Assembly (NCBI GenBank): GCA_963555705.1
Contig: OY743188.1
Coordinates: 30,153,383 to 30,217,382, forward strand
Direction of reading: 5' to 3'
DNA: 64,000 bases
Source of the DNA: Ligustrum vulgare
Taxonomy: Eukaryota; Streptophyta; Magnoliopsida; Lamiales; Oleaceae
Made by a program: the position numbers and the translations under genes
In this document: positions 1 through 11,049 of the stretch, one piece after another
Numbering within the stretch: the stretch's first letter is position 1
Layout of the letters: each line of letters starts with the position of its first letter
The notes under the pieces: generated by a model
What the model was told of the DNA's origin: nothing
Databases searched by the model: none
The model's input: the letters and a program-made list of their open reading frames with translations, nothing else

Positions 1-393
1 AATAAAAATAGAAATTTAAAACTAAAAGCAATTAACGAAAGCAAGAAATAAAGTGGTGGGTCTTTTAAACAATTAAATAAATATCGGGACTAACGATTTC
101 GAAGTAACATTCTAGCTTAATTTCTCATCTCAAGTTGTTTTCTAAAATTTTATTTGGTCGAATTCACGCTTGTATCTAATTTACCTCTCTCGAGTTCAAT
201 TTAGGCTTATTTAACTTAGTCGACCATGTATCTCTACACAGAGTCAGAGTTCTCATTAGCTAAATGCATTAAATCTCCTAGGAATTCATAAGTGACCACA
301 AGCAACCACAAATTAATATCTCTATTTTTTTATTGAAATTACCGAATTTTATTACGTGATCTAATTGTTAATTCACATCTCTAATTATGAAAT
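1..393. repeat. Non-coding dispersed repeat, copy 1, left part
   Basis: AT-rich sequence with no credible ORF. It resembles the copy at 45185-46372 in order and wording (for example 'agctaaatg', 'cctaggaattca', 'caaccacaaat', 'atctctat'), and the match resumes at 2928 after the Helitron. The family looks like a non-coding LTR-retrotransposon derivative, but no LTR pair was identified, so the class is uncertain. The left end lies outside the window. Confidence 0.55.
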
Positions 394-899
394 CTAGTGA
401 ATCATCCCGTGCGATGCACGGGAAGACAATTCTGGATAAAAATGATCCTACGCGAAATTAAATGAATAATAATAAAAAAAATTGTGAGGTTGACAAATAT
501 ATTGCATCAAATTTATAATATTTTAGGTTTTCAATATTTATATAACGTAATTGTTTTCTGATTGAAATTATAATTTAGTATTGATTATCTCAATTTTTAG
601 TTAAGTATAAATTGGGAGACAACTTATATATTGTTGTGAAAAAATATCATAAAATTTGAATTAAAATATAGCAAAGAATATCTTGGCATGGTTAATTAGT
701 TTTTTAAATTTTAAAATTAACAGTTAGGAAAAAAATCATTAATAACTATATCATTTCAAAAAATATAAATAAATTTTTTAACCGTTAATGTTAAAAAATG
801 TGATATGAGACTTTTTGGAATAAAAAATTAATTAAGAATTAAATGTAATTGTCATTGAAATTATTTTGATAAATAATGCGATATAGAAAAGAAATTTAA

Positions 900-1520
900 T
901 ATGTATATGTAATAAATAACTAAAAAATAGGATTTATCTATAAAAATTTCAATACACGTGATTTATAAAAATACGAATGTGTATAAATTTTCGATATAAT
1001 TTTAATTGAGAATTTGACATTGGATCAGTATGACTGAACCAAATATTTGTCCATAAAATTAAGACCAATAAAAGATCACAATTATTACAAAAAAATAATT
1101 ACGTATTAAATGTAATTATCTATAAAAATATTTAATAATTTAATAATACGCTATAAAAAAGAGCTCCAATTTTTAGATATACTAAATAACTAAAAATAAG
1201 ATTATTTATAAAAAAACTATGCGTACTATGATTTATAATTTAGTACTCACTCGGCCCCATAAAAATAGTCATCTACTCATTTTCACATAGATTAAGGACA
1301 AAATGGAATATAAAATATTAACTTCACTCTCAAAAAATAAAGTGGACTATCCTTTTGGAACAGACAAAAAAGGAATAGTGGACTATCTTTGTGAGACGGA
1401 GAAAGTATTATCTATTAATAAAATTTCGACATAATATTTAACTGAAAATTTAAATTTGGATTTGTATGACTGAACACAAATATTTATTTGTAAGATTAAA
1501 AACATTAAAAGAACATTTTT
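900..1520. repeat. Internal duplication within the Helitron
   Basis: The block around 905-1080 (aataactaaaaa, gatttataa, atttcgacata-like, tatgactgaac, aatattt) recurs in the same order around 1184-1515. The second unit is interrupted by the Stowaway MITE. The units are diverged, so the duplication is old relative to the MITE. Confidence 0.5.
1246..1405. mobile_element. Stowaway-like MITE (Tc1/Mariner type)
   Basis: 160 bp flanked by TA on both sides (1244-1245 and 1406-1407). The ends are imperfect inverted repeats of the Stowaway CTCCCTCCGTCCC type: CTCACTCGGCCCC on the left and CTTTCTCCGTCTC reading in from the right. The internal 'ataaaaatagt...actatcttt' is also typical. Confidence 0.7.
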
Positions 1521-2927
1521 TTTATGAAAAGAGAGGTTTCGATACAAAAAGCCAAATATATATAAGTAAAAACAAACAAATTATCATTCTTATATCATAA
1601 AAAAATAAAAAACAAACTTCTTGGTAAAAGCAAATTTTGAAAAATAATAATTTAAGTTTTTGTTTTTATTATTTTTTATACAATGTGAAATACATTTTCA
1701 TCCAATATATTTACTAACCCATGAATAATATATTTTTTCTTCACTCAACGGTCGAAATCATTAACATATCTATTCAACCCAAAACTATTCTAAATAGCCC
1801 AATATTATTTAACACATTGCAACCCTAACACAGAAATCTAGAACATAATATAAATAGACTATTAACAAATCATCATATTTCAGTGTATTATCAGACTATG
1901 TCAAACTGAAAACTTCATGTGATTTGAATATTCTCATATCGTGTTTTCTTATAAGATTTACCACCGCACCAAAAAATTCCGTTAATAAACTATGGTTAAA
2001 CCCAAAAATTGCAAGAAATCTTTGTCAATCGAAGATTTTTCGACGAACTCATACTCATATCCAACCTGAAAAAGATAAGATATAGTAGATCCATTATTAG
2101 TCCTAATAATTTTGTATTTTATACCGTTTTTGAAACTTTCTCTACAATATTATTGTTTTAATATTTTTTCTTTTTTGTCAGAAATCCAAATATATGTTCA
2201 ACGACTCAAAATATCACAGATCTTGAAGAAGAGAGCAGTGCCAATCCTTTTTACTTTTTCAAAAAATAATTTACGATTTTTTATTTTCAACTTGTTTGTA
2301 ATATTAATAACTAATAAGCATTACCATCGCACCAGAAATTTTGAATCATAAAACGTGATAAATAGAAGTAGAGTGGAGGTCATGTTTAACAATACACATT
2401 TTTTCAAAGAAATAACCATTTAATTGAATCTTTTATTATTGTGTATATCTTCATAATAATTATATATAGCAGAGATGAAAGAGGTTGAACATTAGGAAAC
2501 GGGAAAAAAAAGATATAAAAAACAAAAATGAATAAACAGATTTTAAAAAACGGGAAAAAGAAGAAACAAATTCTGAAAAAAAAAAAAGAAAAAGGAAAAA
2601 AAAAAGAAAAAGAAAAAATAATTGTTTCCAGTGTGATTAGGGGCGGGAAATAGAAGTCATGTAAACACAATAAATATTAAAGACTGTAAGTAGATGTCAG
2701 CGATTTTGAAAATGATAAATAAATATTGAAGGCCCAACTATTTTTGAAGTGGATTTTGAAGTTGATTATTGGGTGAGGGATATAAGCAGTGTGAACATAA
2801 TAAATATTGAAATACCCAAAAATCGAAAAAATAAAAAATAAAAAATTCTGCACATAGCACAAGAGTTTTGGAGGAAAATTGTGTTGTTGACTATCATTCA
2901 CTCAGCTACTTTAATATATTATATAGA

Positions 2928-4258
2928 CAATCACTCAATCATGAATTGATGATTAAACAACTCAAGCATTAAAAGTAATAATAAAATCGATACATGAACA
3001 TCAAACACCAACTTGAGAATTAAAATTTAAACTAAAAACATTAAATCTACATCGTCAATCCCGATTAATATTTTTAGCTATTCATGTTCTTGGAATAAAA
3101 AGCAATAAATAATGAAAGTAAAACCCGGAGTTTCAAGAATTGAATAATTAACATCGCCTCCTTGCACCAAGAATTCACAAGCCTCTGCCTTTTTTAATGC
3201 AGCCGAGTCAATTTTTAATTCCAGCAGTGTATATCTCCTCTATCTCAAGCCGAGTCCTTCTTCGTGTTTATCTCCAGTCGGCACACCTTTTTGTATCTCC
3301 CACTAGAAGTCTCCAAGCCGACCTCAATTCTTCCAATACACCAGCCCACTCACCTCTCTGCCTTCAATGTTAATTCCACCACAAACCAACCAATTCTCTT
3401 GTGTCTCTCTTCTCCTTCAAACCAAAGGAATTACTCAGCTTATTTTGGTCCAGGCCACCTTTTGTATATATATTCCGTGTCTTTTCTTTGTCTGTCGGCA
3501 CACCTCAAAGAGAGCTCCCCCAATTGGCTGCCAACCTCTACCTTTTATTTTCAACTCACAGCAATGTAACCTCCCTGTTTTCTTGTGCACAGCCGACCAT
3601 AAATTCTTGTAGCCGACTACTTCTAGTTTAATAGGGACTCTCCTTAATCCCAGTCAGCTGCTACTCTCTTCTTGTTGTCAAAGGAGTCTTCACTAAATTG
3701 GTTTTTAAAAGCCCAATTAAATTTGGGTAGGTTTTATTCTTGAGCCTCTGTTTTTTCAAATAATTAAAGTTGGTTCTTGAGTTAATTGCACTTTTTTTTT
3801 TTTGTCAAATCCCTCAAGAGTAATGGAGTGGGTTTTAATCCTCCTCCTATATCTCTTGTGGGGGGGGGGTTTCCCCTATCATTTTATTAACAAAAAAGCA
3901 TTACACCTAATGGAGGAGGGCTTAAACCTAGCCTCCAATTGGGATGCCTAATACAAAATACTACTAAATGTCGAATTTACGCATGCTATGTTTGAAGGAG
4001 AACTCCAATGCAAAAAGATGTAAATCAAAATTGCATGCTTGATCCTTTATCTTTTGTCTCCAATTACATTCAAAATTGACTTTTTTCATCCAAAATGTTG
4101 TGTAATTGCTTCAATTTTTCCATCTTCTCGGCTTTTGGGATAACACCTGAAATAATGAAAATAAATACAAACTAAGTAGAGTTTATTCATGAAAAATAAT
4201 ATAATATTCTAATTTTGACAGATATATAAGTGTATAAAATACACTTATCATTGTTCAT
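2928..4258. repeat. Non-coding dispersed repeat, copy 1, right part
   Basis: Continuation of the repeat interrupted by the Helitron. The start (caatcatgaattgatga) and the end (ggataa-acctgaaataatg ... ataaaatacacttatca) match the copy at 45720-46372. The middle (about 3150-3990) is pyrimidine-rich and has no counterpart there. It contains overlapping short ORFs, a poly-G run at 3861-3870 and no recognisable domain. Confidence 0.5.
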
Positions 4259-5511
4259 TTAGCTAATATAAAATTTCTAAACAAAAATATCCACAAGAAT
4301 ACAATTGCTCCACTAGTTGAGTTGTAATTTAACAAACCCCAAGTCATGGGTTCAAATCACGTATGCAACCATCATTAATTTACATAAAATTAACATAGAA
4401 TAGTTGCTTTTGCGAGCCAGATCGTTGGGTTGTTGGATTTGGCCATAGGAGAACGTATCCGATCAAGTATATCATTTTTATTTTTTAATTAAATTCAATA
4501 TTTAGTGATGGCGTGTGTATCCATTACCAATGGAATTTCTATTGGTAAAAGGCACACAATTACCAACACAATTTCTATAGCTAAAGCTATATCTGTATTA
4601 CCAAACGATATTCTGTTGGTAACTTTTAGTCACGCTCAAAATAACAATGAAAAATCAATTGAAAATTTTTCGTGGTGGAACCTATTAGGAACTAATTTCA
4701 AAGCTTCAGCAATGAAAATTTTGTACCTAAAGACCCGATTTTTAGTAGTGTACATGCAATTTCAACAAATCTTCCCAAAATTTTCTAAATTTCAATTCCA
4801 CTAAAAATAATATATCAAAAAAATTGATCATTTCTGGATTTATTAAAAGTTCTTGCAATAAATATATACAAGATTTGATGGGTAGTATATCCCAAATAAT
4901 ATGTTTGTGGAATTATACAAATTTGTTAAAAGTCTTTTAACTTTAAAATCAAATTCCCAATCATTTTTCATCAAAATAGACTCATTGTCATTTTGCATGA
5001 TTAATTATTCATATCCTTCACATGATTTTAATAATAAATAAGTTGAGATCCATCTATGCCCTAAGTCAATAATAAATTAGATTTGGTTGACTACCTTCGG
5101 GAATGTGGTCCTACCTAAATCTTTTGAGATGAAAACGTCGTTGAGATTAGCAAGTTGATTGTGTTACTGAGATTGTGGTCTAATAAGACATTGGCAACTG
5201 AACAAATTCTCGAAAAATTGATTACGACATGCACATGTTGAAAAGAATTGAGATGAAATATGATTCAAATAGAGGTATGATCCTGACACCCCCATTATCC
5301 TCCTTTACGAAGTCCAGCATCCAATCCTTTTAATTGAAAGAGCTCACTAATCCATCACATAGCTGACTGAACCAAATAACTTTCCGGCTAAATGAGATAA
5401 TGTAGTAATAAAACTAAAGTAATTGAATAATTTGAATGATAGTATCTTTAATTTGTAGGGAGTTTTGATGTAGAAGAGAGGAGAGAGTAGTAGTAGATTG
5501 TTGATATGATT
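4259..5511. other. Intergenic stretch, possible CACTA end at 4750
   Basis: No gene is supported. 4505-4750 has repeated 'ttaccaatggaatttctattggtaa' type dyads and ends in TTTAGTAGTG, which reads CACTACTAAA on the minus strand and would fit a CACTA terminus. I could not find the partner end. 4751-5511 is plain AT-rich DNA in which I see nothing. Confidence 0.3.
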
Positions 5512-5520
5512 TGAAAATGG

Positions 5521-6532
5521 ACTCTTCAAAAAAATACCCCACTTTTAGGGATCAAACTGAAATTTACTTACATTTTATAAAACTTGAAAATTTATAATAA
5601 AATCTTAAAAATCGAAAAATACTTATTATACTTTTTAAATATATTAGTATCACAGTATGATACTTATGATTATGTTGGCATCACATTACGATACTTTTCA
5701 ATTTTATTTTTAGTATCATAGTATGATACTTTACAAATTTCACAAAAAAAATTTCATACACTACATTTTTCGACAGCTACCACCATCACTGAACCATAGC
5801 CACCACCATTACCGATCACAGAACCACAACTACCACCCCACCACCATCACCAAACCACAACCACCACCATCACCCACCAACAAAATCGAACCAAAAAATT
5901 CAAAACTCAGGAAGAAGAACACCTCACTGCACCAAGCTCCCCCAAACCAGAACTGAAATTATGATGTGGCAAGATGAACATCGCCAAAACGAAAACGAAA
6001 ATCCCACCGTGAACTCAAAACATTATGGTGAAGAAGCAGAGTATTCCAGCATTGAAGTCCAGCACCTAATCTCGATTAGAGGAACCCAACAAGCGTTCAA
6101 AACAATTTGGAAGTGCCCCCACTCCCCAAACTTGATATGGTCCAGCTTAAGGTAGGATAAGTTGCAGTGCAGGTGGTTGATGGTGGTGGTGTGTTGATGG
6201 AGATGCTGGACTGGTGGTGGTGGTGGTGGATTGAGGCGTCAGTGGAGCGACTACTGTGATTGGATTTGTGATCTAAAACTTTTTGGGTGATATCAATGCC
6301 GGCGGTGGAACCGGGGGCGACAGGTTGTGGGGTAGGGTGATGTCGCCCGCCGGGGGCGACGGGTGGTGAGGTCGACTGGTGGTAGCCCCATGAAGTTCTC
6401 TGTAGGTGCGCTATGGATGTTGCTTTAGTGTGGATGTTGGAAGACGATGCAACGAATTTTTCATTTTTCTTTTTTGGTGCAGTAAACATCAGTTTCATTA
6501 TCTAAAGATCGTAAATCATGCAATTAACCCTT
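5521..6532. mobile_element. Mutator-like MITE, copy 1
   Basis: About 1 kb flanked by 9-base direct repeats, TGAAAATGG (5512-5520) and TGAAAATTG (6533-6541), matching at 8 of 9 positions. Nine-base target duplications are typical of Mutator elements. The right end reads AAGGGTTAATTGCATG inward. The left third (repeated 'agtatcacagtatgatact') and the last 60 bases match the element at 48605-49731, but the cores differ. The core here is rich in CCA/CAC triplets and in GC (6300-6380). A 133-codon minus-strand ORF in it (histidine- and proline-rich) has no recognisable domain and I do not call it a gene. Confidence 0.6.
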
Positions 6533-6763
6533 TGAAAATTGAGTGAATCTTAGTAGTATTTATAGAAGGAAAACAAATTTTTAAAACTTTCAATGATGGC
6601 TAGGGACCCAACGGCCTAAATGATAGTGTTGAACGGTCACAACAACTATCAAAAGTAACTAAATGGTCACTTTTTGGCTCGGCGAACCATGAGAGACTCG
6701 TGCAAAGGAGCCTACAAGACCACGAGATGCTCACCAAATAATGAGCCGAGATCAACTCGTTTT
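6533..6763. other. Unassigned stretch
   Basis: Sequence between the Mutator-like MITE and the truncation point of Copia B. I see no ORF, repeat or regulatory element in it. Confidence 0.3.
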
Positions 6764-7012
6764 TAGTTCTAATGGTGTGGTGTTTCGTTCAACCGAATGA
6801 AATGGTGTTTTGGTCTCTTTTGCCTCTACACATGTTTAGCATTTTCCATTATTAAAATGCATATTCAGAAGTAAACTTAAATTCATTAACTTGCGTATTG
6901 AATCAAAGTTTGCATGTCCCAATCTATGATGCCATAGATTAGATGACTCAAGAATATAAACTGAAGATGATGTTTTATTGCTTGTAGTATTTGGTACAAC
7001 AGTTAGGACATT
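6764..7012 (-). pseudogene. Copia B, GAG-pre-integrase and integrase start (fragment)
   Basis: On the minus strand this stretch encodes the Copia GAG-pre-integrase signature (LWHHRLGHANFDSIRKL) and then the start of integrase (TCVEAK ... PFHSVERNTTPLEL). A stop codon interrupts the K-C/T-C-V region. Similarity ends abruptly near 6764, so the rest of pol and the 3' LTR are gone. The segment was separated from its upstream protease part by insertion of Copia A exactly at 7012/11050. Confidence 0.8.
7008..7012. repeat. Target-site duplication of Copia A (left)
   Basis: ACATT, repeated at 11050-11054 immediately beyond the other LTR. Confidence 0.85.
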
Positions 7013-7511
7013 TTTAGGATCTTTACCTTGATTTACAAAATCAAGATCACCAAGAACAATTCTCCAAGAACGTCAAAATAATGAATTCGATACCGACCGA
7101 AATGTAGGCTCACGACCATACCAATGAGAAAATCAAAATCATGCACTCTCAACTCAATCAAGAAGATAAACTTTTTCTTGACTCTTTTGAAGAAAAACCA
7201 CAAGTTATATTTTTGTAGAGAAAACTAGAAAAACTTTTTTCTAGAGAAAAATGAACCACACCTTTTAAAACTTGTTGCACCCTTTTATAGAAAAATACCC
7301 AAGTCCAAAATTCACTTGTAAAAACATTTTAACAAATTTATGCAACTATTAAAAACTTTATTTCCCAAATGGTTTTAACGGTCGTAAGCCCTTTTTTTTA
7401 TTTTTGCCCCCGATTACTTTAAGTAATCCTCGAAATGCCACACAAGTTTATGTTAAACAAGATAGCATTTCTAAGGGCTTGTTAGTTTGGTTCTAAGCCA
7501 ATAATCCCACA
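7013..7511 (-). repeat. Copia A 3' LTR
   Basis: 499 bp, almost identical to 10551-11049. The purine-rich stretch AAGGTGAAGGAA just inside it (7512-7524, minus strand) is the likely polypurine tract. Confidence 0.92.
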
Positions 7512-7560
7512 TTCCTTCACCTTGGCTTAAACCAAACCTCCACCTAATCTAAATTTACCT

Positions 7561-9363
7561 TCACCTATTCCGAAGGTCCTCTTGGAACCTTTCATCCTTC
7601 CAAGCCTTTTGATTTGATGGTTCAGGAGAAAACATCTTCACTTGCATTGCACTTTGAATCTTCCTAGCTTCTCCACAACTTGTAGATTCCTTAATACCTG
7701 TCAAAAGAAAACACTCTTTTAGACTATTGGAATAAAAACTAGGATTAGGGTTTACCTGCCTCCTTTCACCATCCATGACTAATAGATAGTCATACAAGCT
7801 TTCTTGAGTAGCTTCTTGTTGAACTCCATCATTTTCAACAACTTCTTCATTATTTTCTTGTTGAACTTCCTCAACAACTGATTCAAAATCACTATTTTGA
7901 ACTCCACACTTCTGACCACTTGTTCCTTGGTCACTAGAGTTTATTCCAAACTCCTTACCCTCCAAAAACTCACTTTCAAGTGAATTTGAAGTTAAACCTG
8001 CAACACTGTTAGTAGCAACAAAAATACAAGGAAATTTATTTCCTTCATGGGCTATCATTTTGTCCCTCAATTGAGTGTCATCCTTTTGAATTATGTGTGA
8101 GCATGAATGATCTTGAATTACCGTTGTGCCAAGCATATAATAAAGTCTATTTCTCAATATTCCTTTAATCACAATGTCATTGCCTTTACATACTAACATA
8201 TTATCATTCTTTGTTTCATAATGAAAACCAGACATATGCAATGTGCTCAAAGAAATAAGATTTTTGGATAAAGCAGGTATATGCCTCACCCCAGTTAGAA
8301 CTCTAACCACCCCATTATACATCTTGACCACAACTTCACCTATTCCCATCACAGTACAAGACTCACCATTCCCTAAATACACATTCTCCCCATTTATCTC
8401 TCTATAGGTCTTAAACCAAGCTTTATGGGAGGTCATATGATAGGAACACCCTGAGTCAAGTATCCACTCTTGATTCTGCTCACCTAACATCACATTTAAC
8501 ACTCTCAATTGATCATCATCATTCCCAAAAGCCCCAAAAGCAGTATTACTCTCAGCTACATCCCGCAGCCCCTCTTTCTTCCTTAGCCACTCGTAGCAAT
8601 CTTTCTTAAAGTGTCCCGTTTTACCACAATGAAAGCACTTATCTCCATCTCTACCACTACCCTTGCCCTTCCACTGTTCCTTACTTTTACCCTTATTCTT
8701 GTTAAAGTTCATAGCATTTGACTCTTTCATACCAAATTTACCTTTAACAAAATAAGCCGTTTCATTATGGACAGTTTTCTCCTCCAAATTGATTTCTAAT
8801 GCTTTAGACCTAATCGAAGCAGTGACATTTACAAGAGTGATGGTATCCCTTCCATATTTAATAACATTTTTAAGTTCTTTGAAAGATTCTGGAAGAGAAT
8901 TTACCAAAATTATAGCTAATTGATCATCTTCGATTTTCTGTCCACTGTTCGTTAAATCTAAAGTCATTGTAGAAAATGCATTTAAATTTGTTTCAAGATC
9001 TTTGGAGGGGTCCATTTTGAAACCAAAAATCCTTTCTAAAAGAAAAATTTTATTAGGAACAGTTTTAGCAGCATAAATTTCATCTAGCTTATTCCAGATT
9101 TCTAAAGCAGTTTTAGAATCGTTTACCTGTCTCAGAACGTTATCTGAGAGATGAAGAATCAGAGTGCTGTATGCCACTTCTTGAATTTCAGCTACTTCAT
9201 CAACTTTGGCTAATAATGTCTCCGGCCATTCGGATTGTTCCTCCAATGCCTTTGCAACCCTTTGTTGCACCAATACTGCTTTCATTTTCTTCTTCCAAAG
9301 GGAGAAATCCCCTTTACCATCGAACTTCTCCAGCTCGACCCTAGATCCCATTCTTGAAACCAT
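7561..9363 (-). CDS. gag: Copia A Gag-protease polyprotein (truncated pol)
   Basis: A 600-residue uninterrupted frame. Residues 1-230 are a Copia Gag capsid (FDGKGDFSLWKKKMKAVLVQ near the N-terminus, 'LLERIFGFKM' near 108). A CCHC zinc knuckle, CFHCGKTGHFKKDC, lies at about 243-256. The protease motif WILDSGCSYHM at about 300-310 has its catalytic Asp-Ser-Gly present. A stub of the region before integrase follows (LYYMLGTT near 410). After that comes about 190 residues with no recognisable domain, acidic and Gln/Glu-rich, where integrase and reverse transcriptase should be. The frame opens with two possible Met codons; the second (MGSRVELEKFDG) is the more usual start. The protein could form particles and mature itself but cannot copy or integrate DNA. 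Confidence 0.88.
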   Translation of the reverse strand: MVSRMGSRVELEKFDGKGDFSLWKKKMKAVLVQQRVAKALEEQSEWPETLLAKVDEVAEIQEVAYSTLILHLSDNVLRQVNDSKTALEIWNKLDEIYAAKTVPNKIFLLERIFGFKMDPSKDLETNLNAFSTMTLDLTNSGQKIEDDQLAIILVNSLPESFKELKNVIKYGRDTITLVNVTASIRSKALEINLEEKTVHNETAYFVKGKFGMKESNAMNFNKNKGKSKEQWKGKGSGRDGDKCFHCGKTGHFKKDCYEWLRKKEGLRDVAESNTAFGAFGNDDDQLRVLNVMLGEQNQEWILDSGCSYHMTSHKAWFKTYREINGENVYLGNGESCTVMGIGEVVVKMYNGVVRVLTGVRHIPALSKNLISLSTLHMSGFHYETKNDNMLVCKGNDIVIKGILRNRLYYMLGTTVIQDHSCSHIIQKDDTQLRDKMIAHEGNKFPCIFVATNSVAGLTSNSLESEFLEGKEFGINSSDQGTSGQKCGVQNSDFESVVEEVQQENNEEVVENDGVQQEATQESLYDYLLVMDGERRQVNPNPSFYSNSLKECFLLTGIKESTSCGEARKIQSAMQVKMFSPEPSNQKAWKDERFQEDLRNR

Positions 9364-10537
9364 TGTTCAAAAACACCGTTGCTCACCGAATGATACTTAT
9401 CACTCCCCCTTGCAAATTCCAGCAAGTAAAAAATAACAACAGCAACAAAACTGGTATACAATGCAGAATTTACACAAGATTAACACCTAATCTTGTAACC
9501 TTGCATACCCCCAAGATTAACACCTAATCTTGTCAAAATATCCCCGTGAATATAATTCTCACGTCAAATCAGCAAGAAGACCTCCTATCAAACCCAAGAT
9601 TAATACCTAATCTTGTAAAATTCAATACACCCAAGATTAAAACCTAATATTGTCAAACCCGAACATCAAGGAATACCCAACTTCTAGCCCTTCCCCGGTT
9701 TGTTCACAAAACCCCGAGCTCAGAAATTATCCTAAATGTTCGTACAACTACAATAGGAGTCTTCAATGCACAGTTCAATCTCAAAAAATCAAACTAAACA
9801 ATCATGCAAAAAATCATTTGCAAACCTCAACCAATATCCAAATTGAATTTCGTGAAACGGACTTCGAATATGGACTCTGCAGGTCCTTTAGAACAAACTA
9901 TCAAAAATTGTCGTCGGAGCCTCGCCGGAAAACACCACCGTCGCCGGAAACCGCCACTTGCCGCCGCAGACAGAAAATTTTTCCCGACACACTACAAGAT
10001 TCTCCTCTCCGTCACGAGTCCAATGGCGCAAACCGTTCGTTGATCGGAGCTCCCTACCGGCGGGAATTTCACTTTAAAGATCCGGTTGAACTTTTGATTT
10101 CCGTCGATTCCGCCACTTCCAGCCACCTTTTTCAGCCCAAATTCCGGTCGAGTGTTCTCCTCGAAGCTGCGGTTCTTTCGGTGGTCTTGGATCGCTGATT
10201 GATCGGCCAGAAGTTGGACTTTAGAAAAATGGCAGAGAACTTCTTGCTTCGGTCGGTTTTGCTGTGCTTCAGTTTCTTCTCGGTTTCAGCCTTCAACTGT
10301 GCGGTTCTTGGCTCCACTGATTTTTGACTTGTTCTCACCGCTTCACTCCACCGAGTTCTTGCTGATTTTTGGACGGTGACTCAGTTATTCTTGGTCGGCT
10401 TCAACCTTTTTCTTCCACAGCCGGTGCTTCCACAGACTTTCAATTTGCTTCGGTCTCTGTTTCTCACTTTTTTCTTTCAGCCTGACTTCTGTATTTTCAG
10501 CCCTCGATTTCTTTCTTGGAAATTATGATTTCTCCTC
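9364..10537 (-). other. Copia A untranslated leader
   Basis: About 1.17 kb between the primer site and the Gag start. It contains a dyad array (9475-9652) and a CCGGC-rich stretch (9900-10200). ORFs here on either strand show no domain and I treat them as chance. Confidence 0.6.
9475..9652. repeat. Paired dyad array in the Copia A leader
   Basis: Four near-identical 21-base hairpin-forming units of the form CAAGATTA-N5-TAATCTTG start at 9475, 9512, 9595 and 9632. Spacing within each pair is 37 bases and the pair repeats every 120 bases. The fourth unit has TAATATTG. Confidence 0.85.
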
Positions 10538-10549
10538 GCTCTGATACCA
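10538..10549 (-). promoter_or_regulatory. Copia A primer-binding site
   Basis: Minus-strand TGGTATCAGAGC, one base beyond the 5' LTR. It is complementary to the 3' end of initiator methionine tRNA, the usual plant Copia primer. Confidence 0.9.
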
Positions 10550-10550
10550 C

Positions 10551-11049
10551 TGTAGGATCTTTACCTTGATTTACAAAATCAAGATCACCAAGAACAATTC
10601 TCCAAGAACGTCAAAATAATGAATTCGATACCGACCGAAATGTAGGCTCACGACCATACCAATGAGAAAATCAAAATCATGCACTCTCAACTCAATCAAG
10701 AAGATAAACTTTTTCTTGACTCTTTTGAAGAAAAACCACAAGTTATATTTTTGTAGAGAAAACTAGAAAAACTCTTTTCTAGAGAAAAATGAACCACACC
10801 TTTTAAAACTTGTTGCACCCTTTTATAGAAAGATACCCAAGTCCAAAATTCACTTGTAAAAACATTTTAACAAATTTATGCAACTATTAAAAACTTTATT
10901 TCCCAAATGGTTTTAACGATCGTAAGCCCTTTTTTTTATTTTTGCCCCGGATTACTTTAAGTAATCCTCGAAATGCCACACAAGTTTATGTTAAACAAGA
11001 TAGCATTTCTAAGGGCTTGTTAGTTTGGTTCTAAGCCAATAATCCCACA
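10551..11049 (-). repeat. Copia A 5' LTR
   Basis: 499 bp, bounded TG/CA, paired with 7013-7511. It is followed by the duplication ACATT at 11050-11054. Confidence 0.92.

Larger units (their letters stand above)
394..2927 (-). mobile_element. Non-autonomous Helitron
   Basis: Read on the minus strand, the element starts with TCTATATAATATATTAAAG near 2927, a typical Helitron 5' end. It ends with the hairpin CCCGTGCATCGCACGGG (406-422), then 8 bases, then CTAG (394-397). The same 17-base hairpin with the same 8-base spacing ends the protein-coding Helitron at 58997. No Rep or helicase sequence is present, so it must depend on a protein supplied elsewhere. It interrupts the dispersed repeat; the second copy at 45185-46372 supplies the uninterrupted arrangement. 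The flanks read G and A on the minus strand rather than the usual A and T. The interior holds a partial internal duplication and a Stowaway MITE. The 5' end is less certain than the 3' end. Confidence 0.72.
7013..11049 (-). mobile_element. Copia A: young, internally deleted LTR retrotransposon
   Basis: A 4.0 kb element with two 499-bp LTRs (7013-7511 and 10551-11049), the duplication ACATT on both sides, and a methionine-initiator tRNA primer site at 10538-10549. The LTRs start TG and end CA, except that the outer left end has TT for TG. I count about five differences between the LTRs, so the insertion is recent. The interior encodes only Gag, zinc knuckle and protease. Integrase, reverse transcriptase and RNase H are missing, so it needs a relative's enzymes. 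It sits inside the older Copia B. Confidence 0.93.

Noticed and set aside
3264..3631. Three overlapping plus-strand ORFs of 76-101 codons
   Set aside because: Pyrimidine-rich simple composition gives several open frames at once; no domain or homologous repeat copy supports coding.
4340..4360. GGTTCAAATC-like tRNA B box
   Set aside because: No matching A box, acceptor stem or poly-A tail was found, so neither a tRNA nor a SINE is supported.
6097..6498. 133-codon minus-strand ORF in the first Mutator-like MITE
   Set aside because: His/Pro/Ser-rich low-complexity translation with no recognisable domain; mentioned only as possible captured sequence.
9650..10198. 182-codon plus-strand ORF
   Set aside because: Lies antisense in the Copia A leader; no domain, and an overlapping frame is open as well.
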